From JAAYBG01 sp964411675 (lineage in GTDB: Bacteria; Bacillota_I; Bacilli_A; ML615J-28; CAG-698): 53,192 nt of DNA. Under the pieces are notes generated by a model, which did no database searches, was not told where the DNA came from, and saw nothing but the letters and a program-made list of their open reading frames with translations. The stretch is taken from positions 1 to 53,192 of the forward strand of contig CAYPLR010000006.1 in NCBI GenBank assembly GCA_964411675.1. Direction: 5' to 3'. The translations under genes were made by a program, and so were the position numbers. Shown here one piece after another: positions 24,843-33,664 of this stretch (its first letter is position 1; each line of letters starts with the position of its first letter).

Positions 24843-25689
24843 TTTGCCTCACCAAAAAATCCTTTGGAATTTCTAATTCATAATAGAACATTTGTTTTGT
24901 TTGTGGATGGATAAATTGTAATGCTTGTGAGAAAAGCATCAATTTACCTTGAGTGTTACCATAAATTTTATCTCCAATAATGGGATGGTGTAAGTGGCTA
25001 AAATGCACTCGAATTTGATGAGTTCTTCCCGTTATAATTTCAACTCCTACCATACTTTTTTGTTTTGAAGTTTGTAATGTTTGGTATTTTGTAATTGCTG
25101 TTTTCCCCTTTGGACTTACTCGATAGCAATTATTCATATGACGATTTCGACCAATATTCAAATCAATTGTTCCATCAAGCGGATTAAATACTCCTGCTAT
25201 AATCGCAACATACTTTTTTAATATTTGCATGTTTTCCATTTGAAAACTTAAATAAGCAAGTGCTAATGGGTTTTTAGCAAACAATACTAACCCTGATGTA
25301 TCATAATCTATTCGATGAATACAGTATGCTGGCAGTAAACTGCCCTGTCTTTGCAAATAAAAATTAACAGCTCCTGTTAAGGTTTTTGTTTCTATCCCAT
25401 CAGCATGGATTAGCATCCCTTCTGGTTTGTTTACTAAAAGAATTTCATCATCTTCATAAACAACTTCAATACTTTGGTGCCATACAGGTTCAGTTTTGTC
25501 AATAATAGCTTCGAAATTAATAATTACCTCATCTTGAGGATAAAGCTTAGTAGTTTCACTAACAGCAACTCCACCAACAAATACTGATTTTGTTGCTAGC
25601 AATTTATATGCTTTCACTTTTGCCAATTTATACTCTTCAAAAAAATCTTTGATTGTTTGTTCTTTACTATTGATGATTACTTTCGTCAT
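24835..25689 (-). CDS. RluA-family pseudouridine synthase
   Basis: A 284-residue enzyme with an N-terminal S4-like RNA-binding region (residues 1-65) and a catalytic domain with HRIDYDTSGLVLFAKN, where the Asp of the HRxDxxTSG motif is catalytic. The GRTHQIRVHFSHLHHPIIGD block confirms the RluA group. The RNA target (23S rRNA or tRNA) cannot be set from sequence alone; RluD-like is most probable. It overlaps the exonuclease gene by 23 bases. Confidence 0.9.
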   Translation of the reverse strand: MTKVIINSKEQTIKDFFEEYKLAKVKAYKLLATKSVFVGGVAVSETTKLYPQDEVIINFEAIIDKTEPVWHQSIEVVYEDDEILLVNKPEGMLIHADGIETKTLTGAVNFYLQRQGSLLPAYCIHRIDYDTSGLVLFAKNPLALAYLSFQMENMQILKKYVAIIAGVFNPLDGTIDLNIGRNRHMNNCYRVSPKGKTAITKYQTLQTSKQKSMVGVEIITGRTHQIRVHFSHLHHPIIGDKIYGNTQGKLMLFSQALQFIHPQTKQMFYYELEIPKDFLVRQNG

Positions 25690-26548
25690 TGATTAACTCC
25701 ATGATTTCTTTTTCTTCTAAAATAATAATGTTACATCCTTTACTTTTATATAACTCAATTTGTGCTAATTTTGTTTTTGGACAGTTTTCTAAACAAATAA
25801 AATAATCCACACTTCGATTAATTCCTCGAGCAAGAAATGCACCTGATATCAGTAGTTTTTCAACAAGAGTTTTCTTTGTCATGGTTTTGGGTTTACCTCC
25901 AAAAGCGATAACCTTCTCTGCAATTGCCATTACCTTTACAACATCCTTTGCATTGGCTTTCTTATATTGTTTTGTTGTTGGCCAAAACTTGTTTTTATTA
26001 TATCCGCCAAACATTAATCCTATTGATTGATATAATTCCTCTTCCGATGCAACATTTTTAGCCTTTTTCGCTCTTTCGATTATTTTAGTACAAACATATG
26101 CATCACTTAACGCATTGTGATGTTGATGATCTAGTTCTAAATACCCTGATAAGGTATTTAACCGGCAGTTCGTCAACTCGTTTTTCCAAATTTGTTGAGC
26201 GATTTTTAATGTACATCCGGTTTTGATACTCGGTATCGCTAGATTATATTTTTCAATGAGAGCCCGTAAAACAGAAATATCAAATTCAGCATTATGGGCA
26301 AAAACTAACGTGTCTTGAAAAAAATGTTGAATCTCTGGCCATAACTTGTCAAATGTTTTTTCTTCTTTTACCTGATCAGCCGTAATTCCATGAATTAAAA
26401 TGTTGAAATAGGAAAATTCCTCTTCAGGATTAATTAGATATTCCTTCTCAAACACGATTTTATCATTAGTTATGGCAACAATCCCTATGCTACAAGCACT
26501 TGTTAAATTTGCGTTTGCTGTTTCAAAATCAATTGCAATATAATCCAT
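25667..26548 (-). CDS. DEDDh 3'-5' exonuclease (PolC-epsilon type) with C-terminal BRCT-like region
   Basis: A 293-residue protein. Residues 1-170 have the three exonuclease motifs: IDFETAN (Asp, Glu), HNAEFDISVL (Asp) and HNALSDAYVCTKI (His, Asp). The C-terminal 90 residues (from KVIAFGGKPKTMTKKTLVEK) resemble a BRCT-like fold, as in related standalone epsilon-type exonucleases. It may act in DNA repair or replication proofreading. First gene of an overlapping five-gene operon (26548-22797). Confidence 0.88.
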   Translation of the reverse strand: MDYIAIDFETANANLTSACSIGIVAITNDKIVFEKEYLINPEEEFSYFNILIHGITADQVKEEKTFDKLWPEIQHFFQDTLVFAHNAEFDISVLRALIEKYNLAIPSIKTGCTLKIAQQIWKNELTNCRLNTLSGYLELDHQHHNALSDAYVCTKIIERAKKAKNVASEEELYQSIGLMFGGYNKNKFWPTTKQYKKANAKDVVKVMAIAEKVIAFGGKPKTMTKKTLVEKLLISGAFLARGINRSVDYFICLENCPKTKLAQIELYKSKGCNIIILEEKEIMELINDESNHQ

Positions 26549-26568
26549 ATCGTTTCCTCATCTTTAAA

Positions 26569-26574
26569 ATTATA
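26569..26574 (-). promoter_or_regulatory. -10 element of the exonuclease operon
   Basis: TATAAT with TGT directly upstream on the minus strand (extended -10), giving a leader of about 14 bases. The -35 position shows only a weak TTCGGT inside the neighbouring terminator stem. Confidence 0.45.
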
Positions 26575-26586
26575 ACACAAATTATC

Positions 26587-26614
26587 AAAAAACCGAATCT
26601 TTCGACTCGATTTT
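26587..26614 (-). terminator. Terminator of the C39-peptidase lipoprotein gene
   Basis: In minus-strand RNA an 11-pair stem with two G-U pairs is capped by a GAAA tetraloop and followed by a U run. It lies just after the stop at 26625. Confidence 0.85.
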
Positions 26615-26624
26615 TATTTTTGTT

Positions 26625-28559
26625 TTATTCAACAACGTATACAACTCCGCGCCAGAAATTTTCGAAAACATCAAGTGGGAATTCATAATAAACAAATAAT
26701 CCTGCACCAAAACGAGAATTGATGTTAGGGTCGTTACAGATAACATATGTTTTTCCATTGATTTCTTTATATCCACGAACAACAATCAAATGTCCCCCTG
26801 TTGTATATAAACCTGTATTCCCTTTAATACTAGCTCCTACTGGACCAACAGTTGCTAAATGGTATTTTAATTCACTCCAAGAATACATTCTTTGTACATA
26901 AGCATCTAGTCCAAAAGCTCCCATAGTAACAGTATTATAAACCCAATTACCATATGTTGGATTATTATGACCGCGATCGGCAACCAAACCAGCAATATAA
27001 CGGTGTTCGTATTGAGCGTCCTGATTCGTAAAGTTAAAGCCTTTATATTTTAATAACATTGTCGAGGTTGTGGCACTACAAATAGAACCTCCTATCTCTG
27101 GAACTTCATTTTGATTTAGTTTTGGTACATCATAATCCACTTGTGTTGGTAAATCAACCGTGCTTGGAGCATAGGTATAATTCTCAATATTTATGGTGAC
27201 CGCAACTAATGATAACATAGGAGAATCTACATCTACCGTGTTTCTTCTTAAAGTAATTTTATATTGAAATGCTTTTCCTTTGTAAGGGTCATTTAATAAA
27301 ATTTCATCTGTATTCATTCTTACTCGCGTATCAGTTTGATTGTAATATAAATTATTTCTTCCTAATCCCCATACCCCATAGGTAAAGTATTTACTCCAAA
27401 CAGTATCTGCTTTCACTTTAATTTGTAATTCACATGTTGACGTTGTGCTTGAGATTGCAGCCCAAGAAGCCACTAATTCAGTATAGCTTTTTGTATTATA
27501 AACTAACGATTCGTAATAGCCTTCTGTTGCGCCTTCTATCAATACTAATTTACCATTTTTTACTTCAACATTCACCATGTTTGCTTCAAGATAACTTTCC
27601 GCTCTATCTACTAAAATATGATTATTTAATTTTCTTTCTGTTTCTACCATAATTTTTGTTTTCACCTCAAATACTAAATCTAATGTTTCCTCACCTAAAG
27701 TAAGGCTTACTGTCATAATAATCGTTTCTTCTTTACTTGTTAGAGTTACTGTACCATCGCTTGCAATTACTTGATCATTTGATGATTTCCAAGCACCACT
27801 AACGCCATAATCAAACACTGTTGGTAATACCAAGTCTCCTTCAACTAGATCAGGAAGTGAAATCTTCTCTGCTACTAGTTGTAGTTTTGTTTGATTTGGA
27901 TATGTTTTAACTAATACGATGAATTCTTTGCTATCGATATATTCATCATGATCACCAAAAATGAGTGTCGCTGATAATGTAACCTGGGTATCAACTGGAA
28001 CATAAGAATATTTTCCGTTTTTATCTAAAACGTTACTATCTGATGATGTCCAAACAATTCTCACGCCATCAATCAAAGTAGGTAAAGTAATATCAGTACT
28101 AATTTCTTTAGGAACAGTTAGTTCTTTGGCTACATTAGTAAATATTTCTTGCCCATAGGATAAAACGATAACACTACCAATCTCTTTGGTAACTGAAACT
28201 TCCCCTATACTACCCGTCACAATCACTTGAACAGTAACATCAGTAAAATCACGAGTTACAGTACCATCGCTTGTTAGAGCGGGATGATCCATTTTCCAAT
28301 CAAGAATGATTTCTTTTTCTAAATATTGATCTTTTTCCAATAAAACTAAATTTTCTTTTGTAGTTTCTGGTAATACAATAGTATCTAAATATTCTTGAAT
28401 AATCTCTTTTATTTCTGCTTCTGTTTCTACGGGTTGTTCTGGTTCTATTGGTGTTTCTGGAATTTCATCCTCATTGGGAATTGGTTTTTCCTCTTCAAGT
28501 TCACAAGAAACTAAAAACACCATCATTAACATCATAAAAATTAACAAATATTTTTTCAT
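26625..28559 (-). CDS. Surface lipoprotein with aBig Ig-like repeats and C-terminal C39-family cysteine peptidase domain
   Basis: A 644-residue lipoprotein. The signal peptide MKKYLLIFMMLMMVFLVSC ends in a lipobox with Cys19, followed by a Glu/Pro-rich linker. Residues 60-310 hold three aBig-like repeats, each with a Trp-x-Ser core (WKMDHPALTSDG, WTSSDSNVLDKNG, WKSSNDQVIASDG). A further beta-rich region follows. The last 180 residues resemble Peptidase_C39_2: Cys in GGSICSATTSTMLLKY, His in TGGHLIVVRGY and Asn/Asp in VICNDPN. It is probably anchored outside the cell and cleaves peptides or isopeptides. Monocistronic, with a structured 174-base leader and its own terminator. Confidence 0.8.
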   Translation of the reverse strand: MKKYLLIFMMLMMVFLVSCELEEEKPIPNEDEIPETPIEPEQPVETEAEIKEIIQEYLDTIVLPETTKENLVLLEKDQYLEKEIILDWKMDHPALTSDGTVTRDFTDVTVQVIVTGSIGEVSVTKEIGSVIVLSYGQEIFTNVAKELTVPKEISTDITLPTLIDGVRIVWTSSDSNVLDKNGKYSYVPVDTQVTLSATLIFGDHDEYIDSKEFIVLVKTYPNQTKLQLVAEKISLPDLVEGDLVLPTVFDYGVSGAWKSSNDQVIASDGTVTLTSKEETIIMTVSLTLGEETLDLVFEVKTKIMVETERKLNNHILVDRAESYLEANMVNVEVKNGKLVLIEGATEGYYESLVYNTKSYTELVASWAAISSTTSTCELQIKVKADTVWSKYFTYGVWGLGRNNLYYNQTDTRVRMNTDEILLNDPYKGKAFQYKITLRRNTVDVDSPMLSLVAVTINIENYTYAPSTVDLPTQVDYDVPKLNQNEVPEIGGSICSATTSTMLLKYKGFNFTNQDAQYEHRYIAGLVADRGHNNPTYGNWVYNTVTMGAFGLDAYVQRMYSWSELKYHLATVGPVGASIKGNTGLYTTGGHLIVVRGYKEINGKTYVICNDPNINSRFGAGLFVYYEFPLDVFENFWRGVVYVVE

Positions 28560-28733
28560 AAAAAAACCTCGCTATGATTGTACCACTTACTCCCAAAAAA
28601 GGCAAAACTTTTTTGATCTCCTTTAAATTAGGAAACCGAGCTTGGGTAAGCTCGGTTTAGGAAGGGGATGTTGTGAATAAATAAATTTATTCACCGCTTT
28701 ATGTAGGGGATAAGTACAATTCTTTCGAATTGC
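28560..28733 (-). ncRNA. Structured leader of the C39 lipoprotein mRNA
   Basis: From the predicted start near 28733 to the ATG at 28559 the leader is about 174 bases. It holds three hairpins in order: CAATTC/GAATTG with a GAAA loop (28717-28732), a 10-bp GTGAATAAAT/ATTTATTCAC stem (28673-28694) and a perfect 11-bp GC-rich stem AAACCGAGCTT/AAGCTCGGTTT (28633-28658). A weaker A/U-rich stem with a U run follows near 28590-28612. I recognise no riboswitch class. No long open frame lies here. Confidence 0.5.
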
Positions 28734-28739
28734 GTATGT

Positions 28740-28768
28740 ATTATAGCAAATAAACTTTAAAATTGCAA
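28740..28768 (-). promoter_or_regulatory. Promoter of the C39 lipoprotein gene
   Basis: Minus strand: -35 TTGCAA (28763-28768), 17-base spacer, -10 TATAAT (28740-28745). The first hairpin of the leader begins at the predicted start. Confidence 0.65.
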
Positions 28769-28797
28769 GTAAAATCATGTATTATTTTACTTTTATA

Positions 28798-28827
28798 ATG
28801 ACAAAGCGCATTCTTTTGTTGTATAAT
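28798..28827 (+). promoter_or_regulatory. Promoter of the SGNH hydrolase - sigma factor operon
   Basis: Plus strand: -35 ATGACA (28798-28803), 18-base spacer, -10 TATAAT (28822-28827). It looks like a housekeeping promoter rather than an ECF-sigma promoter. The leader would be only about 10 bases, with GGTGA just before the ATG at 28844. Confidence 0.6.
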
Positions 28828-28843
28828 TTATGTGGTGAATGTT

Positions 28844-29893
28844 ATGGACATAAAAACAATTGACAAAAATATGATTGATAATGAAAAAAACAATTCTTCT
28901 CTTAAATGGTATAATAATTATCAGGAAAATTTCCAAATCCATGGATTATATTGGTTTAATCAAAACAATTCTTTTTGCCGCTTGCGAGAGAAAGCAACTA
29001 TTAGCGATAACGTTAATCAGCTTGCTTACCACCCATCAGGGGCTTTTTTATCATTTATGACCGATAGTTCTTCCATTTCTCTTCGTATTACCTTGTCTTC
29101 TGCCGCTTATATGTCACATATGAGTGCTTGTGGGCAATGTGGACTAGATTTGTATTTTTGGAATGGCAAAAACTTCGTCTTTCTGGCAACCACTAAAATT
29201 AATAAAGCTGAATACGAAATCACCATGATCGATCATCTACCACAGAAAATGCGTTATTACCGCTTATACTTACCAACCTACACAAAGCTAATCAATATTT
29301 CAGTTGGAGTTAACAGCCAAGCACAATTAAAAAAATGGGGGGATTTTTATCCAGAAGCTATCGTTTGCTATGGAACTTCCATCACACAAGGTGGCTGTGT
29401 TACACGACCAGGAATGAGTTATCCTAGCATTTTAGGTAGAAATATCGAATATGAAGTTTATAATTTGGGCTTTTCTGGAAGTGCAAAACTAGAACAAAGC
29501 ATTTCTCAAGAAATTGCAACCATCAAAGAAATGAAATACTTAATTATTGAAGCAGAAGCAAATTGTGAACAGGGTAATATTTTGGAAGAAAGATTACCGG
29601 TGTTCATTGATACGATTAATCAAACTAACAAAGGCATAAAAATATTCGTGATTTCTCATTATCCTCGACCTGATTCTCTGATAAAAGATGAAGTGAGAAA
29701 GTTGATGAAATCCCATGCAAACATTCAAAAAAATATTTGTAAGAAACATCCAAATGTTGAGTTTGTTGATGGAAAAAAACTATTAAAAAAGTTAGCCTAT
29801 GAAGAAACTGTTGATGGAATACATTTAACTGATTTAGGCTTTTATGAAGTTGCTAAATATTTTTCAAAAAAACTTAAAAAAAAGAATGATTAG
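28844..29893 (+). CDS. SGNH/GDSL-family hydrolase with N-terminal beta domain
   Basis: A 349-residue protein. Residues 1-150 look like the beta-sandwich that precedes SGNH domains in several bacterial esterases. The catalytic domain has AIVCYGTSITQGG (nucleophile Ser in GTS, replacing GDS) and DGIHLTDLGF (Asp and His of the last block). The block III segment reads GFSGSAKLE where homologues usually have Asn after FSG, so the oxyanion Asn may be missing or displaced. No signal peptide, so probably cytoplasmic. The likely reaction is removal of an acyl ester; the substrate is unknown. It lies upstream of, and likely in one operon with, the sigma factor. Confidence 0.75.
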   Translation: MDIKTIDKNMIDNEKNNSSLKWYNNYQENFQIHGLYWFNQNNSFCRLREKATISDNVNQLAYHPSGAFLSFMTDSSSISLRITLSSAAYMSHMSACGQCGLDLYFWNGKNFVFLATTKINKAEYEITMIDHLPQKMRYYRLYLPTYTKLINISVGVNSQAQLKKWGDFYPEAIVCYGTSITQGGCVTRPGMSYPSILGRNIEYEVYNLGFSGSAKLEQSISQEIATIKEMKYLIIEAEANCEQGNILEERLPVFIDTINQTNKGIKIFVISHYPRPDSLIKDEVRKLMKSHANIQKNICKKHPNVEFVDGKKLLKKLAYEETVDGIHLTDLGFYEVAKYFSKKLKKKND

Positions 29894-29928
29894 TTTGTTT
29901 TATAAGTGAGCAAACGGAAAGGTAATTT

Positions 29929-30435
29929 ATGAATGCTCGTGAATTAGATAGTTATATTGATTTATACATCGCAGGTCAAGAAGACGCATTTGATGTTATC
30001 TACTATGAAACACAAAAAACGGTGTATCTATCAATATATAATATCATAAAAGATAAAAGCCTAATTGAAGACATTATGCAAGACACATACATAAAAGTTA
30101 TTAATTCACTGGAATATTATCGCCGCGGAACAAACTTTCACGCTTGGATTTCTACAATCGCAAGGAACCAAGCAATCAATGTTTATAACAAACGCAAAAA
30201 AGAATCATTAATTGATCCTGTTGATAATATCGCTTTTTTTGAAAGCCCAATTGAAAACAATAGTCTTTTAGAAAAAGCATTAAAAGTTCTTGAAGGTCTT
30301 GAAAAAGATATAATTGTCTACCATATTGTTTTGAATTTCAAATTCAAGGATATTGCAGACATTCTCGATATTCCTCTAAGTACTGTCTTTTTCATGTATA
30401 AAAAAGCCCTTTCCAAGATAAAAAAAGAGGTGTAA
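29929..30435 (+). CDS. ECF-type sigma-70 family RNA polymerase sigma factor
   Basis: A 168-residue sigma factor. Region 2 (about residues 15-85) holds LIEDIMQDTYIKVINSL and the promoter-melting segment GTNFHAWISTIARNQAINVY. Region 4 (about 110-165) holds a helix-turn-helix, VLNFKFKDIADILDIPLST. No region 1 or 3, so it is the ECF type. It overlaps no gene but its stop is five bases before the next gene, whose GAGGTG ribosome site lies inside the sigma gene. This sigma/anti-sigma-like pairing is a common layout. Confidence 0.9.
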   Translation: MNARELDSYIDLYIAGQEDAFDVIYYETQKTVYLSIYNIIKDKSLIEDIMQDTYIKVINSLEYYRRGTNFHAWISTIARNQAINVYNKRKKESLIDPVDNIAFFESPIENNSLLEKALKVLEGLEKDIIVYHIVLNFKFKDIADILDIPLSTVFFMYKKALSKIKKEV

Positions 30436-30439
30436 CCCC

Positions 30440-31039
30440 ATGAAAATAAAAAAATTTAAACAGGAAGCAAGAATGGAAAATTTTGATATTCCTAATGTAT
30501 TAGAAAAAATCAAACCGGTAGCTTATTCCCGTAAAATTCCTCTTGTTGAAGCGGTGAAACCCGCTTTTAAGTGGAAACCATTTGCCATTACTTTTGCAAC
30601 CCTCGTTTTTGCCGCTATTATCTTCTTTTCGTTCCCCGGCAACTTGAAAGATAATGAAATGGCTGATCCAGAAAGCGTAGAATCTCCAAGCGAAGATCAA
30701 ATAGAACAAGAAGAAAATCAAGAGACTCCAAGCGACTATGAACCTGAAGTGAAAGGCTTAACTCGAGAAAATTACTATGAGGGGCTATATAATGAAGCCA
30801 TTGGCGAGGAAGCAGAAGCGACTTTTAGTTCTGCTTTAACCGAAGAGCAAAAAGATGTCTATGTATCCTCTGATGTATATTTTGCTTTATATGATATCGT
30901 AGTGAATCAGAATATAAAAGACTATAGTAGTGCCTATGAACATTTGGTATTATGGGGAAATCACAATGGTTATATTGAAGAATATTTCATTGAACATGAA
31001 AATGAAATCAATTATATATTTGGTACTCTAATAGAATAA
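30440..31039 (+). CDS. Putative single-pass anti-sigma factor
   Basis: A 199-residue protein with a basic cytoplasmic N-terminal part (1-48, starting MKIKKFKQEARMENFDIPN), one membrane segment (about 49-66), then an acidic extracytoplasmic region with Glu/Pro-rich linker and a small helical domain (about 105-199). I see no HxxxCxxC zinc motif of the ZAS anti-sigma family. The role is inferred from position directly behind the ECF sigma gene. The outer domain could sense a surface signal. Confidence 0.55.
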   Translation: MKIKKFKQEARMENFDIPNVLEKIKPVAYSRKIPLVEAVKPAFKWKPFAITFATLVFAAIIFFSFPGNLKDNEMADPESVESPSEDQIEQEENQETPSDYEPEVKGLTRENYYEGLYNEAIGEEAEATFSSALTEEQKDVYVSSDVYFALYDIVVNQNIKDYSSAYEHLVLWGNHNGYIEEYFIEHENEINYIFGTLIE

Positions 31040-31073
31040 AACCTCTAGAAAATATTTTCTAGAGGTTTTTTTT
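31038..31073. terminator. Bidirectional terminator, 32-base perfect palindrome
   Basis: A perfect 16+16 inverted repeat (31038-31069) with T-runs on both sides lies between convergent genes, the putative anti-sigma gene (plus) and the large lipoprotein (minus). It overlaps both stop codons or their flanks and should end transcription from each side. Confidence 0.9.
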
Positions 31074-33630
31074 ATTTCGTATAAATTAATTCTGATTCTA
31101 CTTGTTCAATGCAAACTTCTAAAACTTTAAGATAAGTTGCTAAATCATAGGTTTGATATCTAAAAGTTAGATCATAATCTAATTGTTCTTTATATAGGCT
31201 TCTCGCAATGTTATACATGGTTCCTAATTCTGCTGAAAGCGGTATATAGATGTCAGCAATTACTTGTTTTTGTTCATCAGATAGAAGCTCAGTTTCTTCA
31301 TCTGATAAGTATAGTTGAATTTCACTCAAATTAGGAATTATTCTCTCTTGATTTTCCCCAATTCTATGCAAATCATAACATTTAATATTGACATAAATAT
31401 AATAGCCATCATTATTTGCAATGTATTTTGGTGCAGCAGATGTGCCATATAATGTTGGTTCTTCTGAAGTTGGATTATCATCCCAAATCATCTTCGCCGC
31501 TTGATCAATTTCAACGCCATGAGTACCAACAGTAAAATCACCCAAGTCTATACTATAAAGTTTTAATCCTGCTGTTTTATACTTTGACATATTGATACCC
31601 GAGAATGTAGAATTTTCTGGGTTTTGATTTTCGCCAAGTAAGTATGGAGCAATACTATATGCATAAATTAGTGAATCAATGTTTTCTTCATAATTGGCAA
31701 CATCAATTTCAACAAATTGCATTAGTTCTTTATAAAATTCTTGTGCTAATGCTTTTTGCTCTACTGTCCATGTATCCGGGTGTGTTCCATTTCCGTCAGC
31801 TCCAAGGTAGGTAATAATCATTCCCCATGCAGTAACCTTAAAATATTGATCAGCAATTTCTTGCATTTTGTTATTAAAGTATTTCCAAAGGCTTGCTTCC
31901 TCAGAAACACCTGTTACATCGCTAATGCTATTAATATAAGTGTTCATCAAGTCACGACGCAAGTACAATAATGCCAACTCTTTATCTGTTCTAACTCCAT
32001 AAACTTCCCCTATGAAGTTTTCCCATCCATATCCTGATGGATAACCATACATTGTATAGTCTCCTTCTAGAAAGTTTTGTTTTTCTAATACAACATCATT
32101 AACTACTAATTCCCAAGCGCTCTCATCCAAAATGCGATCTGCTTCATTCTTGACATCAGTGCGCAAATCATAAACATTGTTATATTTTGGATCAAACAAG
32201 AAATTATGATAATTAATCAACTCAATGGTAACATAAGGGCCATATGTATAATCCATATCTAGGAACATTTGTTCTTTTGTATACATACCCACTAAAGAAG
32301 ATCCATTTTGCTTACTAGTGATATCCATGACCGCTACATAAATTTCATGACTGGTAGATACTTCAGTAACTTTCTTTTCGAATGTATTGTTATATTCATA
32401 TCTAACACTACCATCGTAGATTACTAAATTATTGAACCAACGGATGTATGCCATAAGTTCATTTACTTCATCTTCAGTTAAGTCGTTTACTATCATTTCA
32501 TGAATAATGTTATCTTTAACTTCTTCATACGTTTCAGGTTCTTCTTTTTTAATATTTAAAATCAAATAATTGGTTTCTCCTAAAACTTGAATCTTTGGTG
32601 TATACCAATTTGTATTAACTGCATCGTTCTCAACAAATGTTGACATGCCTTTCATAAATGTAAATAAATCATTATTAGATGCTTTGATGTTACTACCCAA
32701 ATGATAGAGCTTACTATCTTCATTATCAGTTACAAATGTATATTCACCATTTACAAGTGTATAATCTACTCCCTCAGTTATTTTAACTGCTGTTTGAGCA
32801 TCGCTCTTTTTAACCATCGTTTCATTATACAATTTTATCATGGTTTGAATAATTTCTTTTGCTGTTGCTTCAGTGCCTGTTGCAACGTTTATCCATTTAT
32901 TATAATCTTCTGGATTATCTACATCTTTCGAATGAATACTATAACCTAATTCTCTTAATGTGTTTTCAATTTCAAGATAACTATTAAATGGAATAATGAT
33001 TCCCCAAAAATTTGTTAAATAGTTTTCATTATAAAATGTCTTCTTTTGTCCTTCAGTATAGGGATCTGCTTCTTTTAAAATTTGATAGTAATCTGCTACA
33101 CAGCGATTTTTCGCAAGTTTTAAATGATGAAATTCTTTTAAGTCATCAAATGTTCTAAATCCATGGATATATACATCCTCAAGATAATTTTCTTGAAGTA
33201 TTTCCATTACTTGTTCTTGTGTATATCCTGAAGTATCACCATTGAAATAATCCTTGATCATATCCTCAATAATTTCTTCATCAGTAACAAAATCCCAATA
33301 TGGAGTATCATTAATTTCTAGATAGTCGCTCTGTGTTTTTGACATCTTCTTATATAAATCGCGTTTGCTGAAATTTTGTACAATAGTTTTATCTGCCCAA
33401 TTAACAACAGTACTAAAGCCAATTTGATTCCTTAAATTTATGTACATTTCATCAACAGTGATATCATAAGAATACTCACCTTGTTTAACAGTAAGGTATG
33501 TTTCCTTTCCTTCAACAAGTATTTGTTCTGGGTCATCCTCAATTTCTGGTGCTTTTTTACAACCATCGCACCCGAAAATGCATGATATTCCCATAATTAA
33601 AGCTATTAGTAGTAACGTTTTTTTCATCAT
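31072..33630 (-). CDS. Large surface lipoprotein, tentative PrsA/SurA-like N-terminal region
   Basis: An 852-residue protein with a signal peptide and lipobox at ISCIFGC (mature N-terminal Cys about residue 21), followed by Cys/Lys and an acidic linker. The next segment, YDITVDEMYINLRNQIG, looks like the N-terminal helix region of parvulin-type foldases (PrsA/SurA), where a similar segment precedes the peptidyl-prolyl isomerase domain. The rest is helical and rich in Glu, Asp, Asn and Tyr. No catalytic motif is visible. ATG at 33630 or 33627; AAGGAG lies upstream of both. It starts 34 bases after DUF2779, which it follows in one transcript. Confidence 0.5.
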   Translation of the reverse strand: MMKKTLLLIALIMGISCIFGCDGCKKAPEIEDDPEQILVEGKETYLTVKQGEYSYDITVDEMYINLRNQIGFSTVVNWADKTIVQNFSKRDLYKKMSKTQSDYLEINDTPYWDFVTDEEIIEDMIKDYFNGDTSGYTQEQVMEILQENYLEDVYIHGFRTFDDLKEFHHLKLAKNRCVADYYQILKEADPYTEGQKKTFYNENYLTNFWGIIIPFNSYLEIENTLRELGYSIHSKDVDNPEDYNKWINVATGTEATAKEIIQTMIKLYNETMVKKSDAQTAVKITEGVDYTLVNGEYTFVTDNEDSKLYHLGSNIKASNNDLFTFMKGMSTFVENDAVNTNWYTPKIQVLGETNYLILNIKKEEPETYEEVKDNIIHEMIVNDLTEDEVNELMAYIRWFNNLVIYDGSVRYEYNNTFEKKVTEVSTSHEIYVAVMDITSKQNGSSLVGMYTKEQMFLDMDYTYGPYVTIELINYHNFLFDPKYNNVYDLRTDVKNEADRILDESAWELVVNDVVLEKQNFLEGDYTMYGYPSGYGWENFIGEVYGVRTDKELALLYLRRDLMNTYINSISDVTGVSEEASLWKYFNNKMQEIADQYFKVTAWGMIITYLGADGNGTHPDTWTVEQKALAQEFYKELMQFVEIDVANYEENIDSLIYAYSIAPYLLGENQNPENSTFSGINMSKYKTAGLKLYSIDLGDFTVGTHGVEIDQAAKMIWDDNPTSEEPTLYGTSAAPKYIANNDGYYIYVNIKCYDLHRIGENQERIIPNLSEIQLYLSDEETELLSDEQKQVIADIYIPLSAELGTMYNIARSLYKEQLDYDLTFRYQTYDLATYLKVLEVCIEQVESELIYTK

Positions 33631-33664
33631 TCTTCTCCTTATTTGGAATATGTAATTATTCTTT

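Noticed and set aside
26625..28559. Adhesin rather than enzyme
   Set aside because: The C-terminal part has the ordered Cys, His and Asn/Asp motifs of C39-like peptidases, so an enzymatic role is better supported.
28630..28735. CRISPR-like or tandem repeat array in the intergenic region
   Set aside because: The hairpins differ in sequence; no direct repeat with regular spacing occurs there or elsewhere in the window.
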